Assembly: GCA_002347755.1 (NCBI GenBank) | Contig: DDXT01000025.1 | Coordinates: forward strand, 1-38,342 | Direction: 5' to 3' | Source: Caryophanales bacterium UBA2253 | Lineage (GTDB): Bacteria > Bacillota_I > Bacilli_A > ML615J-28 > CAG-698 | DNA length: 38,342 nucleotides | Shown here: one piece after another, positions 1 to 7,900 of the stretch | Layout: the number at the start of each line of letters is the position of its first letter | Position numbering within the stretch: the stretch's first letter is position 1 | Translations under genes and position numbers: made by a program | Notes under the pieces: generated by a model | The model's database searches: none | The model's input: only the letters and a program-made list of their open reading frames with translations | What the model was told of the DNA's origin: nothing

Positions 1-28
1 TACCACCAACTAAGTTACAGGACCCTTT

Positions 29-1183
29 TTATTTAAATCGGTTTTTCAGCCAGTTAGGAATGGTTGAGTCGCCTTTGATCCGTTCTTTTTTCTCTTCCGG
101 TTTGGCATCGGGAGCGGTGATCGGTTGAGCCGGTTCCGCATTTGGTTCCGGGACCAGCACCGGTTTGGCTTCTTTTTCAACCGGCTTGTAACTTGGGAAT
201 CCTGCATTGGTCGCCGTTTCCGGCGGAATCTCTTTGGAATCAAATCCGGTGGCGATGACGGTGACGATCAGTTCGCCTTGCAAGTCCATGTTAAATCCCG
301 TGCCGCAAACCAAGTCGATTTCCGAAGAGGAAGCATTTTGGATCTCGGTCATGACTTCCACGACTTCTTGCATCGCGACGTCCACGTCGCTGGTAATGAA
401 GACGATCGCATCGGTAGCGCCGTTGATGTCAATTTCCAACAATGGGCTGCGGATGGCTTTGCGCGCCGCTTCAATGGCTCGGTTCGGACCGGAAGCGATG
501 CCGATTCCCATCAAGGCCGTTCCCTTGTTTCTCATGACGGTGCGGACATCCGCGAAGTCAACGTTGATCAAGCCCGGGATGGCGACGATTTCCGCAATTC
601 CCTGAACACCGCGGCGCAGAACGTTGTCAACTTCACGGAAAGCTTCCAACATCGGCGTGTTTTTGTCGGTGATCTGCAATAATTTATCATTCGGCACGAC
701 AATCAAAGTGTCGACCAATGGTTTCAGTTTTTCTAATCCTCGGACGGCTTGAGCTTGGCGCTTGCGGCCTTCAAACGAAAAAGGTTTGGTAACAATGCCG
801 ACAGTCAGGCAGCCCAATTCCTTGGCAACTTTCGCCACGATCGGAGCCGCTCCGGTTCCGGTCCCGCCGCCCATTCCGGCGGTAATGAAGACCATGTCGC
901 TTCCGCGCAGGATCTCCCGGATCTCGTCTTCAGATTCTTCAGCGGCTTTTTGGCCGATTTCGGGATCAGCCCCGGCCCCTAGACCGCGAGTCAGTTGTTT
1001 TCCGATTTGGAGACGGGTATCGGCTTTGGCGAGACGCAAAACTTGGGCATCGGTATTAATGACGACGAAATCGACACCCTTGACATCATTTTCAATCATG
1101 CGATTGACGGCGTTTCCGCCCCCGCCGCCGATTCCGATTACTTTTATAACGGGTTTCTCGTTGAATGCGTCTTGACTGAACAT
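29..1183 (-). CDS. ftsZ: Cell division protein FtsZ
   Basis: Tubulin-like GTPase that polymerises into the Z ring at the division site. The N-terminal glycine-rich loop (GIGGGGGNAVNRM, about residues 17-29) and the tubulin signature GGGTGTGAAP (about 105-114) are intact, and the synergy-loop region reads NVDFADV near residue 210. A Pro/Glu/Lys-rich linker of roughly 50 residues leads to a typical C-terminal peptide (TIPNWLKNRFK), the tail that binds FtsA, SepF or similar partners. Length (384 aa) is normal. The ATG is preceded by a strong AGGAGG (1188-1193). It appears to be transcribed alone from an extended -10 promoter; ftsA is not next to it upstream, where a lipoprotein gene lies instead. 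Only 28 bases follow the stop, so its terminator is not visible. Confidence 0.98.
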   Translation of the reverse strand: MFSQDAFNEKPVIKVIGIGGGGGNAVNRMIENDVKGVDFVVINTDAQVLRLAKADTRLQIGKQLTRGLGAGADPEIGQKAAEESEDEIREILRGSDMVFITAGMGGGTGTGAAPIVAKVAKELGCLTVGIVTKPFSFEGRKRQAQAVRGLEKLKPLVDTLIVVPNDKLLQITDKNTPMLEAFREVDNVLRRGVQGIAEIVAIPGLINVDFADVRTVMRNKGTALMGIGIASGPNRAIEAARKAIRSPLLEIDINGATDAIVFITSDVDVAMQEVVEVMTEIQNASSSEIDLVCGTGFNMDLQGELIVTVIATGFDSKEIPPETATNAGFPSYKPVEKEAKPVLVPEPNAEPAQPITAPDAKPEEKKERIKGDSTIPNWLKNRFK

Positions 1184-1223
1184 ATATCCTCCTAATTGGG
1201 TTTGAACTCTTTTAATTTATTCC

Positions 1224-1229
1224 ATTATA
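1224..1229 (-). promoter_or_regulatory. Extended -10 promoter of ftsZ
   Basis: On the minus strand TGGTATAAT gives a perfect TATAAT box with a TGn extension about 40 nt upstream of the ftsZ start. The -35 position (TTTATT at 17 nt spacing) is weak, so this is best read as an extended -10 promoter. The rest of the 149-bp gap between the lipoprotein gene and ftsZ is AT-rich and holds only a weak hairpin near 1300-1320, which I cannot call as a terminator. Confidence 0.65.
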
Positions 1230-1332
1230 CCATAATAAAAAATAAAAATAAATGTTTTTGTTGTTTTTTTAAATCTCGCCCGCGGGCTTTTGAAAAAACA
1301 ATCGCAAAAGGCCGACCCTTGGAAAACCCGTT

Positions 1333-2253
1333 TCAAGCCAACCCGAAATAATCAATTACAAAGGCGTCTTCCAAAAAAGAAACCGAGAATTTCCGGCCCA
1401 AATAGCTGAAATTTAACAAATCTCCGCTTTCTTCGCCGGAAAAATTATTTAGGTAAAATTCCTTGACCTTCAAAATGTTGGCTTCCAAATCAAACATTTC
1501 TCCGGAACGCGGATCGTCGTTGAAATCCGGATAATAGAAACTTCGGTAAAGCACATCCATGAATTCATCTTTTTCGTAAAAAGACTGAAGCGAAACATTG
1601 TCATTCACGCCCATGTGATAGACACATTTCGGAGGCAGCGGAACGATCAAAAACTCCTTGGTTTCATCGGCCTTCACATGCAAAACGAGAGGATAATGGA
1701 GCACCGCATTGAGCGGCGTCGTGTATTTCCAACAGTACATCATTTTGGGAACTTCGTTGATCAGAGTCACGAAACGCCGGTATTCGAAGGAAAGCGTCAA
1801 GCCGTTTTCCAAAGCCAAATAAGCGATCTCTTCAAAGATCTGTCCCCCTTCAACGACCAAAATCTGAGATTTTTGAACAGGATTCCCGTCATCATCAATC
1901 TCTAAAGTATTCATTCGGGTTTCATAGGCTTCTCTGGTCAAAAGGAGGCGGATTTCCAGCCGGTTCATTTCTTCATATTCCAAGAACAAGTCCGCCAACA
2001 GATCGCTGATGACGAAGTCATCATTCCTTCCGAAAGCTTTTTTGTTTGGAGAAGTGGCGGCGTCAATGGTATTGACGTTGCCTTCAAAAGTCAGATGGTA
2101 ATCGGGAATTTCCGCGTAAGGAAGCAAATTCCGGTATTCTGTCGGGAATTCGAAGACGATCTCGCCTTCATTCGGACTGACCTTATTGCCTCCGCAAGCC
2201 GACAGGACCACAGCCATCAAAAACAAAAGCATCATCAGCCATTTCTTTTTCAT
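1333..2253 (-). CDS. Predicted lipoprotein of unknown function
   Basis: The N-terminus is a classical lipoprotein signal: KKK, a hydrophobic core of about 14 residues, then LSAC with Cys20 as the lipidation site, followed by GGNK. The protein should therefore be anchored on the outer face of the membrane. The mature 287 residues are acidic and contain no domain I recognise. The gene starts one base after the tgt stop, with AAGGA as ribosome binding site inside the end of tgt, so it is the last gene of the ruvB-queA-tgt operon. Its function is unknown; position next to tRNA-modification and recombination genes gives no clear hint. The lipoprotein call is firm, any role is open. Confidence 0.85.
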   Translation of the reverse strand: MKKKWLMMLLFLMAVVLSACGGNKVSPNEGEIVFEFPTEYRNLLPYAEIPDYHLTFEGNVNTIDAATSPNKKAFGRNDDFVISDLLADLFLEYEEMNRLEIRLLLTREAYETRMNTLEIDDDGNPVQKSQILVVEGGQIFEEIAYLALENGLTLSFEYRRFVTLINEVPKMMYCWKYTTPLNAVLHYPLVLHVKADETKEFLIVPLPPKCVYHMGVNDNVSLQSFYEKDEFMDVLYRSFYYPDFNDDPRSGEMFDLEANILKVKEFYLNNFSGEESGDLLNFSYLGRKFSVSFLEDAFVIDYFGLA

Positions 2254-2254
2254 G

Positions 2255-3388
2255 TTAAAAATCCTTGTTGCTGTCGTTCAGCCCGTATTCCCGGTAGACC
2301 TTTTCTTTGAATTCGGTAAAGCGGTCTTCTTTGATGGCTTGGCGGATGTTTTCCGTCAGCCGCAGCAGGAAGTTGACGTTATGGATGCTGAGCAGCCGGT
2401 AAACCAGCATTTCCTGGGATTTGAACAAATGGTGAAGGTAAGCTTTGGTATAGTTTTTACAGCAATAGCAATCGCAATGATCGTCAAGGGCCGTAAAATC
2501 GCGTTCAAAGGCTTTGTTTTTGATGATCAGGCGGCCGTGAGTGGTCATGGCGGTCCCATGCCGGGCGATCCGGGTCGGAAGCACGCAATCGAACATGTCG
2601 ATGCCGCGCTCCACCGCATCCAAAATGGCGCCCGGGGATCCGACTCCCATCAAATAGCGCGGCTTGTCTTTCGGAAGCAGGGGAGTGGTGAACTCCAAAA
2701 CTTGGTTTTGAATCGTTTTCGGTTCCCCGACGCTCAGTCCGCCGATGGAATAACCGTCGAAGTCCATCGCGACCAAAGCTTCGGCGCAATGTTTCCTCAA
2801 GTCATAATGTTCCCCGCCCTGGACGATCCCAAACAATCCCTGGGTAACCCGATTTTGGTGAGCATCCAACCCGCGGCGAGCCCAACGGATGGTTCGGTCA
2901 ACGCTTTTTTTCAAGTAATCGTAAGTGGAAGGATAGGGCGGGCATTCGTCAAACGACATCATGATGTCACTGCCGAGCGCGTTTTGTATCTCAATGGATT
3001 TTTCCGGCGAAAGAAATAAAACATCGCCGTTTTTCTGATTCTTGAAAGTCACGCCTTCTTCGGAAATGTCTTTCGGATTGGCCAGGCTGAAAACCTGAAA
3101 TCCTCCCGAATCCGTTAGGATCGCACGGTCCCAATTCATGAATTTATGCAGTCCGCCCGCTTCTTTGACGATCTCGTGACCCGGCGCCACCCACAAATGG
3201 TAAGCGTTCCCGAGAATGATCTGGGAGCCGATGGCCTCCAATTCTTCTTTGGTCAGCGTTTTGACGGTCGCTTGCGTGCCGACGGCCATGAAAACCGGGG
3301 TTTCGAAAGTCCCGTGGGGAGTGGTGATCTCCCCCAAACGAGCCATCGAATCATGACTTTCTTTGATTAATTTATATTTGATGACCAT
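2255..3388 (-). CDS. tgt: Queuine tRNA-ribosyltransferase (TGT)
   Basis: Exchanges guanine 34 in the anticodon of tRNA-Asp, -Asn, -His and -Tyr for the queuosine precursor preQ1. Family hallmarks are visible: ILTDSGGFQVFSL near residue 90 (base-binding Asp), GGLSVGEPK, the catalytic region FDCVLPTRIARHGTA near residue 265, and the zinc site CDCYCCKNYTKAYLHHLF near the C-terminus. Length 377 aa is typical. The ATG has AAGGA 6 nt upstream. It follows queA by 8 nt and precedes the lipoprotein gene by 1 nt, so it is in an operon with queA, the next enzyme of queuosine synthesis. Confidence 0.98.
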   Translation of the reverse strand: MVIKYKLIKESHDSMARLGEITTPHGTFETPVFMAVGTQATVKTLTKEELEAIGSQIILGNAYHLWVAPGHEIVKEAGGLHKFMNWDRAILTDSGGFQVFSLANPKDISEEGVTFKNQKNGDVLFLSPEKSIEIQNALGSDIMMSFDECPPYPSTYDYLKKSVDRTIRWARRGLDAHQNRVTQGLFGIVQGGEHYDLRKHCAEALVAMDFDGYSIGGLSVGEPKTIQNQVLEFTTPLLPKDKPRYLMGVGSPGAILDAVERGIDMFDCVLPTRIARHGTAMTTHGRLIIKNKAFERDFTALDDHCDCYCCKNYTKAYLHHLFKSQEMLVYRLLSIHNVNFLLRLTENIRQAIKEDRFTEFKEKVYREYGLNDSNKDF

Positions 3389-3396
3389 AAAGTTCC

Positions 3397-4416
3397 TTAC
3401 TGAATGAACATCGCGTCCCCAAACGAGAAGAATCGATACTGATGTTCAATCGCATAGCGGTATGCTTCCAAAATTTTTTCGCGGTCATAAAAGGCACTTA
3501 CCAGCATGAGAAGCGTCGACTTCGGTAAGTGGAAATTGGTAATCAGAGCATCGACCGCTTGGAAATGATAGCCCGGATAAATGAAGATGTCGGTCTCTTC
3601 GGTAACGGACCGAAAGGCGCCGTACCGCGAATAAACCGACTCCAATGTTCTGGTGGAAGTGGTCCCGACGCAGACGATTCGCTTTCCGGAGGCTTTGGCC
3701 TGATTTAAAATCGCCGCCGTTTCCTCGCTCATCGTATATTTCTCGGCATGCATGTGGTGGTTTTCCACTTCGTCGACGGTGACCGCCCGGAAAGTCCCCA
3801 GACCGATGTGCAAAGTGACATTGACGATGGTCACGCCCAAAGAGCGGATCTCCGATAGCAAATCCTCATCAAAATGCAATCCGGCGGTCGGAGCCGCGGC
3901 GCTTCCCAATTCTTTCGCATATACGGTTTGGTAGCGGCTCTGATCTTTCAAGGTTTTATGAATGTACGGCGGCAAAGGCATGGTCCCCAGCTGCGCCAAT
4001 AGATCCAAAAATACGCCCTCGTAAACAAACTTCAGGTGGCAAAGCCCGTCTTCAAACTTCCCGACGACAACTCCTTCAAACAAACCGCTGAAATCCAAGG
4101 TCGTTCCGACCTTGACGCGGCGGGCCGGTTTGACCAGCGTTTCCCAATAACCGGGATGTTCCCGAAGCAACAAAAACTCGATTTTGGCTTTGGTGTCGGT
4201 CTTTTCCCCGTAAATCCGGGATGGCAAGACCTTGGTGTCGTTTAAAACCAAAACATCGTTTTTCCCAAGCATGGAACTGATCTCGTAAAAATGATGATCG
4301 GAGATCAAACCATCTTTCCGGTTCAGGACCAATAACCGGGATGAACTGCGTTTTTCCAAAGGCGTTTGCGCAATCAGTTCCTCGGGAAGGTTATAATCAA
4401 AACAATCGACTTTCAT
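3397..4416 (-). CDS. queA: S-adenosylmethionine:tRNA ribosyltransferase-isomerase
   Basis: Converts preQ1 in tRNA to epoxyqueuosine by transferring the ribosyl part of SAM; it acts directly after Tgt. The protein has the family N-terminus (VDCFDYNLPEELIAQTP), the central GSAAAPTAGLHFDEDLL motif, HIGLGTFRAV, and the C-terminal TNFHLPKSTLLMLVSAF. I start it at the ATG at 4414-4416 (339 aa, the family length). A longer open frame extends upstream to 4509, but its extra 31 residues are not QueA-like and lie antiparallel over ruvB coding sequence. With this start the gene overlaps the end of ruvB by 20 bp, which suggests translational coupling. Confidence 0.97.
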   Translation of the reverse strand: MKVDCFDYNLPEELIAQTPLEKRSSSRLLVLNRKDGLISDHHFYEISSMLGKNDVLVLNDTKVLPSRIYGEKTDTKAKIEFLLLREHPGYWETLVKPARRVKVGTTLDFSGLFEGVVVGKFEDGLCHLKFVYEGVFLDLLAQLGTMPLPPYIHKTLKDQSRYQTVYAKELGSAAAPTAGLHFDEDLLSEIRSLGVTIVNVTLHIGLGTFRAVTVDEVENHHMHAEKYTMSEETAAILNQAKASGKRIVCVGTTSTRTLESVYSRYGAFRSVTEETDIFIYPGYHFQAVDALITNFHLPKSTLLMLVSAFYDREKILEAYRYAIEHQYRFFSFGDAMFIQ

Positions 4417-5401
4417 AATGTATTCCCAAAAGCTGATAAGCTTTGTCAGTCGCCATGCGCCCGCGCGAAGTTCGCAAAATGAACCCTTCCTGAAGCAGGT
4501 AAGGCTCATAAACGTCTTCCAAAGTCGTCATGTCTTCGGATATCGAGGAGGCCAGAGCATTGAGTCCGACCGGGCCGCCTTTGAAGCGTTCGATCAGCGT
4601 TCGCAAGTACCGGTGGTCGGTCTCGTTGAGTCCGGCTTCGTCAATGTCCAGTTTTTCCAAGGAGGTTTTGGTGATCGGAAATCCGATTTTTTCGCATCCT
4701 GAATCTTCGAATTGCGCAAAATCGCGGACGCGGCGGAAAAGCCGGTTGGCAACTCGCGGCGTCCCCCGCGAACGTTTGGCAATTTCCGAGGCCGCGAGGG
4801 GATCAATCTGAAAATTAAAGACCCGCGAGGTCCGGTTGACGATCTGCGTTAATTCCGAAACCTGATAATAATTCAGCTGATGGACAATCCCGAAACGATC
4901 GCGAAGCGGCCCGGACAAATCCCCGCACCGGGTGGTGGCGCCGATCAGCGTAAACGGGGGCAGATCAATGCGAATGGAATTGGCGGTCGCATCCTTCCCG
5001 ATGACGATGTCGACCACAAAATCTTCCATCGCCGAATACAGCACTTCTTCCACGACCCGCGGAAGCCGGTGAATTTCATCGATGAAGAGAATGTCCCCGG
5101 CTTCGAGGCTCGAAAGAATGGCAACCAAATCGCCGATCCGGTCGATTGACGGTGCAGTCATGCTGTGAAACTTGCCGCCCATCTCGTTGGCGATGATCCC
5201 CGCCAAGGTGGTTTTCCCCAGTCCCGGAGGACCGTAAAGAAGAACGTGATCGAGCGTTTCCTCGCGTTTCAGCGCCGAAGTGATGAAGACGTTCAGATTG
5301 GCTTTGATCTGTTCCTGACCGATGTAATCCGCCAAGCGCTTTGGCCGCAGGCTGCGGTCATATTCTTCTAGCAAAATATCGTTTTTTTCCATAATTTTCA
5401 C
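4397..5401 (-). CDS. ruvB: Holliday junction branch migration ATPase RuvB
   Basis: Hexameric AAA+ motor that, with RuvA, drives branch migration of Holliday junctions. Walker A is GPPGLGKTTLAG (about residues 58-69), Walker B is LFIDEIHRL, sensor 1 is TLIGATTR, and the arginine-finger region reads GPLRDRFG; the C-terminal winged helix ends with GRMATDKAY. Two starts are possible: GTG at 5401 (334 aa) and ATG at 5392 (331 aa). The upstream AGAAAG sits 4-5 nt before the GTG, so neither is decisive. It heads the ruvB-queA-tgt-lipoprotein operon and is divergent from ruvA, an unusual arrangement. I see no convincing promoter for it in the 70-bp gap. Confidence 0.97.
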   Translation of the reverse strand: MKIMEKNDILLEEYDRSLRPKRLADYIGQEQIKANLNVFITSALKREETLDHVLLYGPPGLGKTTLAGIIANEMGGKFHSMTAPSIDRIGDLVAILSSLEAGDILFIDEIHRLPRVVEEVLYSAMEDFVVDIVIGKDATANSIRIDLPPFTLIGATTRCGDLSGPLRDRFGIVHQLNYYQVSELTQIVNRTSRVFNFQIDPLAASEIAKRSRGTPRVANRLFRRVRDFAQFEDSGCEKIGFPITKTSLEKLDIDEAGLNETDHRYLRTLIERFKGGPVGLNALASSISEDMTTLEDVYEPYLLQEGFILRTSRGRMATDKAYQLLGIHYESRLF

Positions 5402-5421
5402 TGTTCTTTCTGGGCCGGCGA

Positions 5422-5450
5422 TTTACAAAATCTCCCGGTCATGTTATAAT
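5422..5450 (+). promoter_or_regulatory. Promoter of ruvA
   Basis: TTTACA (5422-5427), exactly 17 nt, then TATAAT (5445-5450) with a TG extension just before it. This is a near-consensus vegetative sigma promoter and places the start of transcription about 15 nt upstream of the ruvA start codon. It lies inside the 70-bp gap shared with divergent ruvB. Confidence 0.85.
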
Positions 5451-5471
5451 AGCCCCAGGTGGTGAATTGAT

Positions 5472-6032
5472 TTGTATAATTACATCAAAGGCATCGTAAC
5501 GATCATTCGGGGCGAATACATCGTGGTGGAAGCGGGCGGCGTCGGATACACGATCCGAACCGGGAACCCCTTCGGCTTCGAACTGGGGATCGAAACTCAA
5601 GTTTTCACTTATCTTCATGTCCGTGAGGACATTCAGGAACTATACGGTTTCAAAACCATGGAGGAAAGAGACCTTTTTTTGAAACTCATTTCCGTTAAAG
5701 GCATCGGCCCGAAAAGCGCCATGGCCATCATCGCCAGCGGAGCCATCGATAAAGTCGTCACGGCCATCAAAGCCGGAGACAGCCGGTATTTACAAAAATT
5801 CCCGGGCATCGGTCCCAAAGCCAGCCAACAGATCATTCTGGATCTGCATGGAAAACTCGACCTCAATCAAACCAATGCTCAAGAAAACCCGAAGGCCAAG
5901 GACTTAAAAGATGCCTTGCGCTCCATGGGCTACAGCACGGCCGAGATCAAGGCCCTGACCCCGACCATCGAGGCCAACATCGATCTCCCCGTCAACGAGC
6001 TCATCCGGGTCCTCCTCAAGAAAATGATTTAA
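5472..6032 (+). CDS. ruvA: Holliday junction DNA helicase subunit RuvA
   Basis: Forms the tetrameric platform that holds the Holliday junction flat and loads RuvB. The N-terminal OB domain (YNYIKGIVTIIRGEYIVVEA) is followed by two helix-hairpin-helix motifs, VKGIGPKSAMAI near residue 75 and FPGIGPKASQQIILDL near 110, a flexible linker, and a C-terminal three-helix RuvB-binding domain. At 186 aa it is slightly short but complete. The start is TTG, preceded by AGGTGGTG. Normally ruvA lies directly upstream of ruvB on the same strand; here it keeps that place but faces the other way, with its own promoter and terminator. Confidence 0.97.
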   Translation: MYNYIKGIVTIIRGEYIVVEAGGVGYTIRTGNPFGFELGIETQVFTYLHVREDIQELYGFKTMEERDLFLKLISVKGIGPKSAMAIIASGAIDKVVTAIKAGDSRYLQKFPGIGPKASQQIILDLHGKLDLNQTNAQENPKAKDLKDALRSMGYSTAEIKALTPTIEANIDLPVNELIRVLLKKMI

Positions 6033-6033
6033 G

Positions 6034-6065
6034 AGAATGCTTACGAAACCGTAAGCATTCTTTTT
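6034..6065 (+). terminator. Intrinsic terminator of ruvA
   Basis: A perfect 12-bp stem (6034-6045 with 6050-6061) around a 4-nt AAAC loop is followed by a short T run (6062-6065). It lies immediately after the ruvA stop. The convergent coiled-coil gene ends inside the T run, so the hairpin separates the two converging units. Confidence 0.9.
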
Positions 6066-7891
6066 CATAAGGACCGGATCTTGGCCTTTCTTTCTCTTTG
6101 GTTTTTGACCAGGCTGGCTTTATATTTCTTGTCCAAATCCCGTTCATAGAAAACCAGATTATCATTGAAAGAACTCTTCAGTTCGGACACTTTGTTCTTG
6201 CTGTTTCGAAGAAAAACCGCGTGATCGCTTTCGTTCTTGGTCATTTGGGCCGTATGGTCTTCGCCGGCATGTTTGATTTTGTCATTGAGCTGTTTTTGGC
6301 TTTCCGAGTAGCTCCGAAGGACCTTCTCGGTTTTCGCGGCCATTTCCGAAGCAAAATCCAACCGGGTTTTCTTCATCGCCGCCGCCTCCAAATGTTGGTT
6401 TTGGATTGCGTTTTCGTGATCCCGGGTAACCGCATCGGTTGCGCTCTGAAAGCCTCGGGCCAATTCATCAAAAATCTTCTTGTCCATTGATTTTCGGAAC
6501 CCTTGTTCGTCATGATAATAGTTCAAAAAAATGTCCATGGTGTTTTTGATTTCCCCCAAAATGGCTTTGGTTTGGTTTTCGATCGCCTTCAGGAAGTTTG
6601 TGAACCGTTTGTTTTGCAATTTGTAATATTCGAGGCTCTCTCTTTCAATGGTCTCGAGGACCCCCAGATAGTTTGGTTTGAGAAGGGTCAGATTATCTTT
6701 GAGAGAAACAACCAAATATCGGGACAAGTCCTGACGAAGCCGTTTTTTCGTATCCCAAGTCTTTTCAACAATGGAAAGCAGATTGGCTTGGAAGATCTCC
6801 GCGACCTCGGACAGGTTCCCCAAAACAAAATCGCATTTTTTTTTGACATTGACGGAAATGGCGGCTTCCATCGGTTTGTAGGTTTCAAACTGAAACCGGT
6901 CGGTTTCGGTGGCAAATTTGTGATACTCCAGAACATTTCGGTTTTTGGAGGCGTCATGATCCGCCCTTGAACCCATAATCTCTTCTTTGAGCGCCATCTC
7001 CCGGTCAAAGATCTCTTTTTCAAATTCGATCTCGTGCAGCTGTTCCGCTTTTTCCAGTTCCAGATAGGCTTGGTCAAGGTTCAGACATGCCAGCGTGCTT
7101 TTCAGGTTTTCGGCGGCTTCGATTTCGTCTCGCTGTTTTTCCAAAGCTTTGATCTTCAGCGAATAATCTTCGGAAATCAAAGAATTCTCCAAAACGATTT
7201 TTTCGTAGTAGCGCTTGAATTCCAGAGTGTTTTCGAAAATCTGAAATTCGCATTTATTTTTGATGCTTTCCTGCTCGGCCAGACCGCGAGCGCGGATCCC
7301 GAATATTTTTTTCTTGACCTCAGCGATGCCCTTTGCATCGTTGATGTCTAGAAGACTTTTTTCCAATTCTCCGTATTCTTTGATGTTAGCTTCGTTGGAT
7401 TTCGAAAGGTCAATGTTTTCCCGGCGGACCAGTTCGGCCTCCCGGTTTTTGAAGTTCTTCTCTTCCTCATCCAAAAGCACGGTCCGCTCTTTTAGGGCAA
7501 CCGTGAGTTCTTTGTTCAGGCTGTTGATCCGATGGGCCATTTCGCTTCGCATCCGCCGAATGAGAGCCAGAGCGTTCTTCTGTTCCTCCGCTTTCTTGAC
7601 TTCTGTCTCGGCTTTTTTGGCCGCCAGATCATTGATTGGTTCCATCGGCGTGGCTTTGACGTTCTGAATCGATTGCTCGATGACGCTGATCTCCTGTCCG
7701 TGCCGTTCTTCATCGGCTTTGATCTGCCGCTCGAAAGATTCAAGAATTTGGTTCTTTTCACCGAGGTTCTGTTTTAAGGATCCGAAAACCTCATTGATTT
7801 TCCCCTTTTCTTCTTCCTCGATTTGTAAGAAAAAAGCAAAGATCTGATTGTTAATATTGCTTATTTTTTCTTCAAATTCCTTGAATTCCAT
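6065..7891 (-). CDS. Large coiled-coil protein of unknown function
   Basis: A 608-residue protein made almost wholly of charged heptad-like helix (long runs rich in E, K, Q, L, A) with no signal peptide, no membrane segment and no nucleotide-binding motif. The first 300 residues are near-continuous coiled coil; about residues 310-450 are less regular (KKKCDFVLGNLSEVAEIF, NYLGVLETIERESLEYYKL), and the rest is again helical with a basic end (RERKAKIRSL). The shape is that of a scaffold, spacer or SMC-like rod without the ATPase heads. The gene begins 9 nt after ffh with its own AGAGGTG site and is last in the ftsY-ylxM-ffh unit, where many Bacillota have rpsP. No function can be assigned. Confidence 0.85.
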   Translation of the reverse strand: MEFKEFEEKISNINNQIFAFFLQIEEEEKGKINEVFGSLKQNLGEKNQILESFERQIKADEERHGQEISVIEQSIQNVKATPMEPINDLAAKKAETEVKKAEEQKNALALIRRMRSEMAHRINSLNKELTVALKERTVLLDEEEKNFKNREAELVRRENIDLSKSNEANIKEYGELEKSLLDINDAKGIAEVKKKIFGIRARGLAEQESIKNKCEFQIFENTLEFKRYYEKIVLENSLISEDYSLKIKALEKQRDEIEAAENLKSTLACLNLDQAYLELEKAEQLHEIEFEKEIFDREMALKEEIMGSRADHDASKNRNVLEYHKFATETDRFQFETYKPMEAAISVNVKKKCDFVLGNLSEVAEIFQANLLSIVEKTWDTKKRLRQDLSRYLVVSLKDNLTLLKPNYLGVLETIERESLEYYKLQNKRFTNFLKAIENQTKAILGEIKNTMDIFLNYYHDEQGFRKSMDKKIFDELARGFQSATDAVTRDHENAIQNQHLEAAAMKKTRLDFASEMAAKTEKVLRSYSESQKQLNDKIKHAGEDHTAQMTKNESDHAVFLRNSKNKVSELKSSFNDNLVFYERDLDKKYKASLVKNQRERKAKIRSL

Positions 7892-7900
7892 ATTTCACCT

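Noticed and set aside
2186..3019. Long plus-strand open frame opposite tgt, and similar ones opposite ftsK, ffh, secA and rhs
   Set aside because: Antisense shadows of strongly conserved genes, with unnatural composition and no ribosome sites.
4417..4509. N-terminal extension of queA
   Set aside because: The 31 extra residues are not QueA-like and cover ruvB coding sequence; the ATG at 4416 gives the family N-terminus and length.
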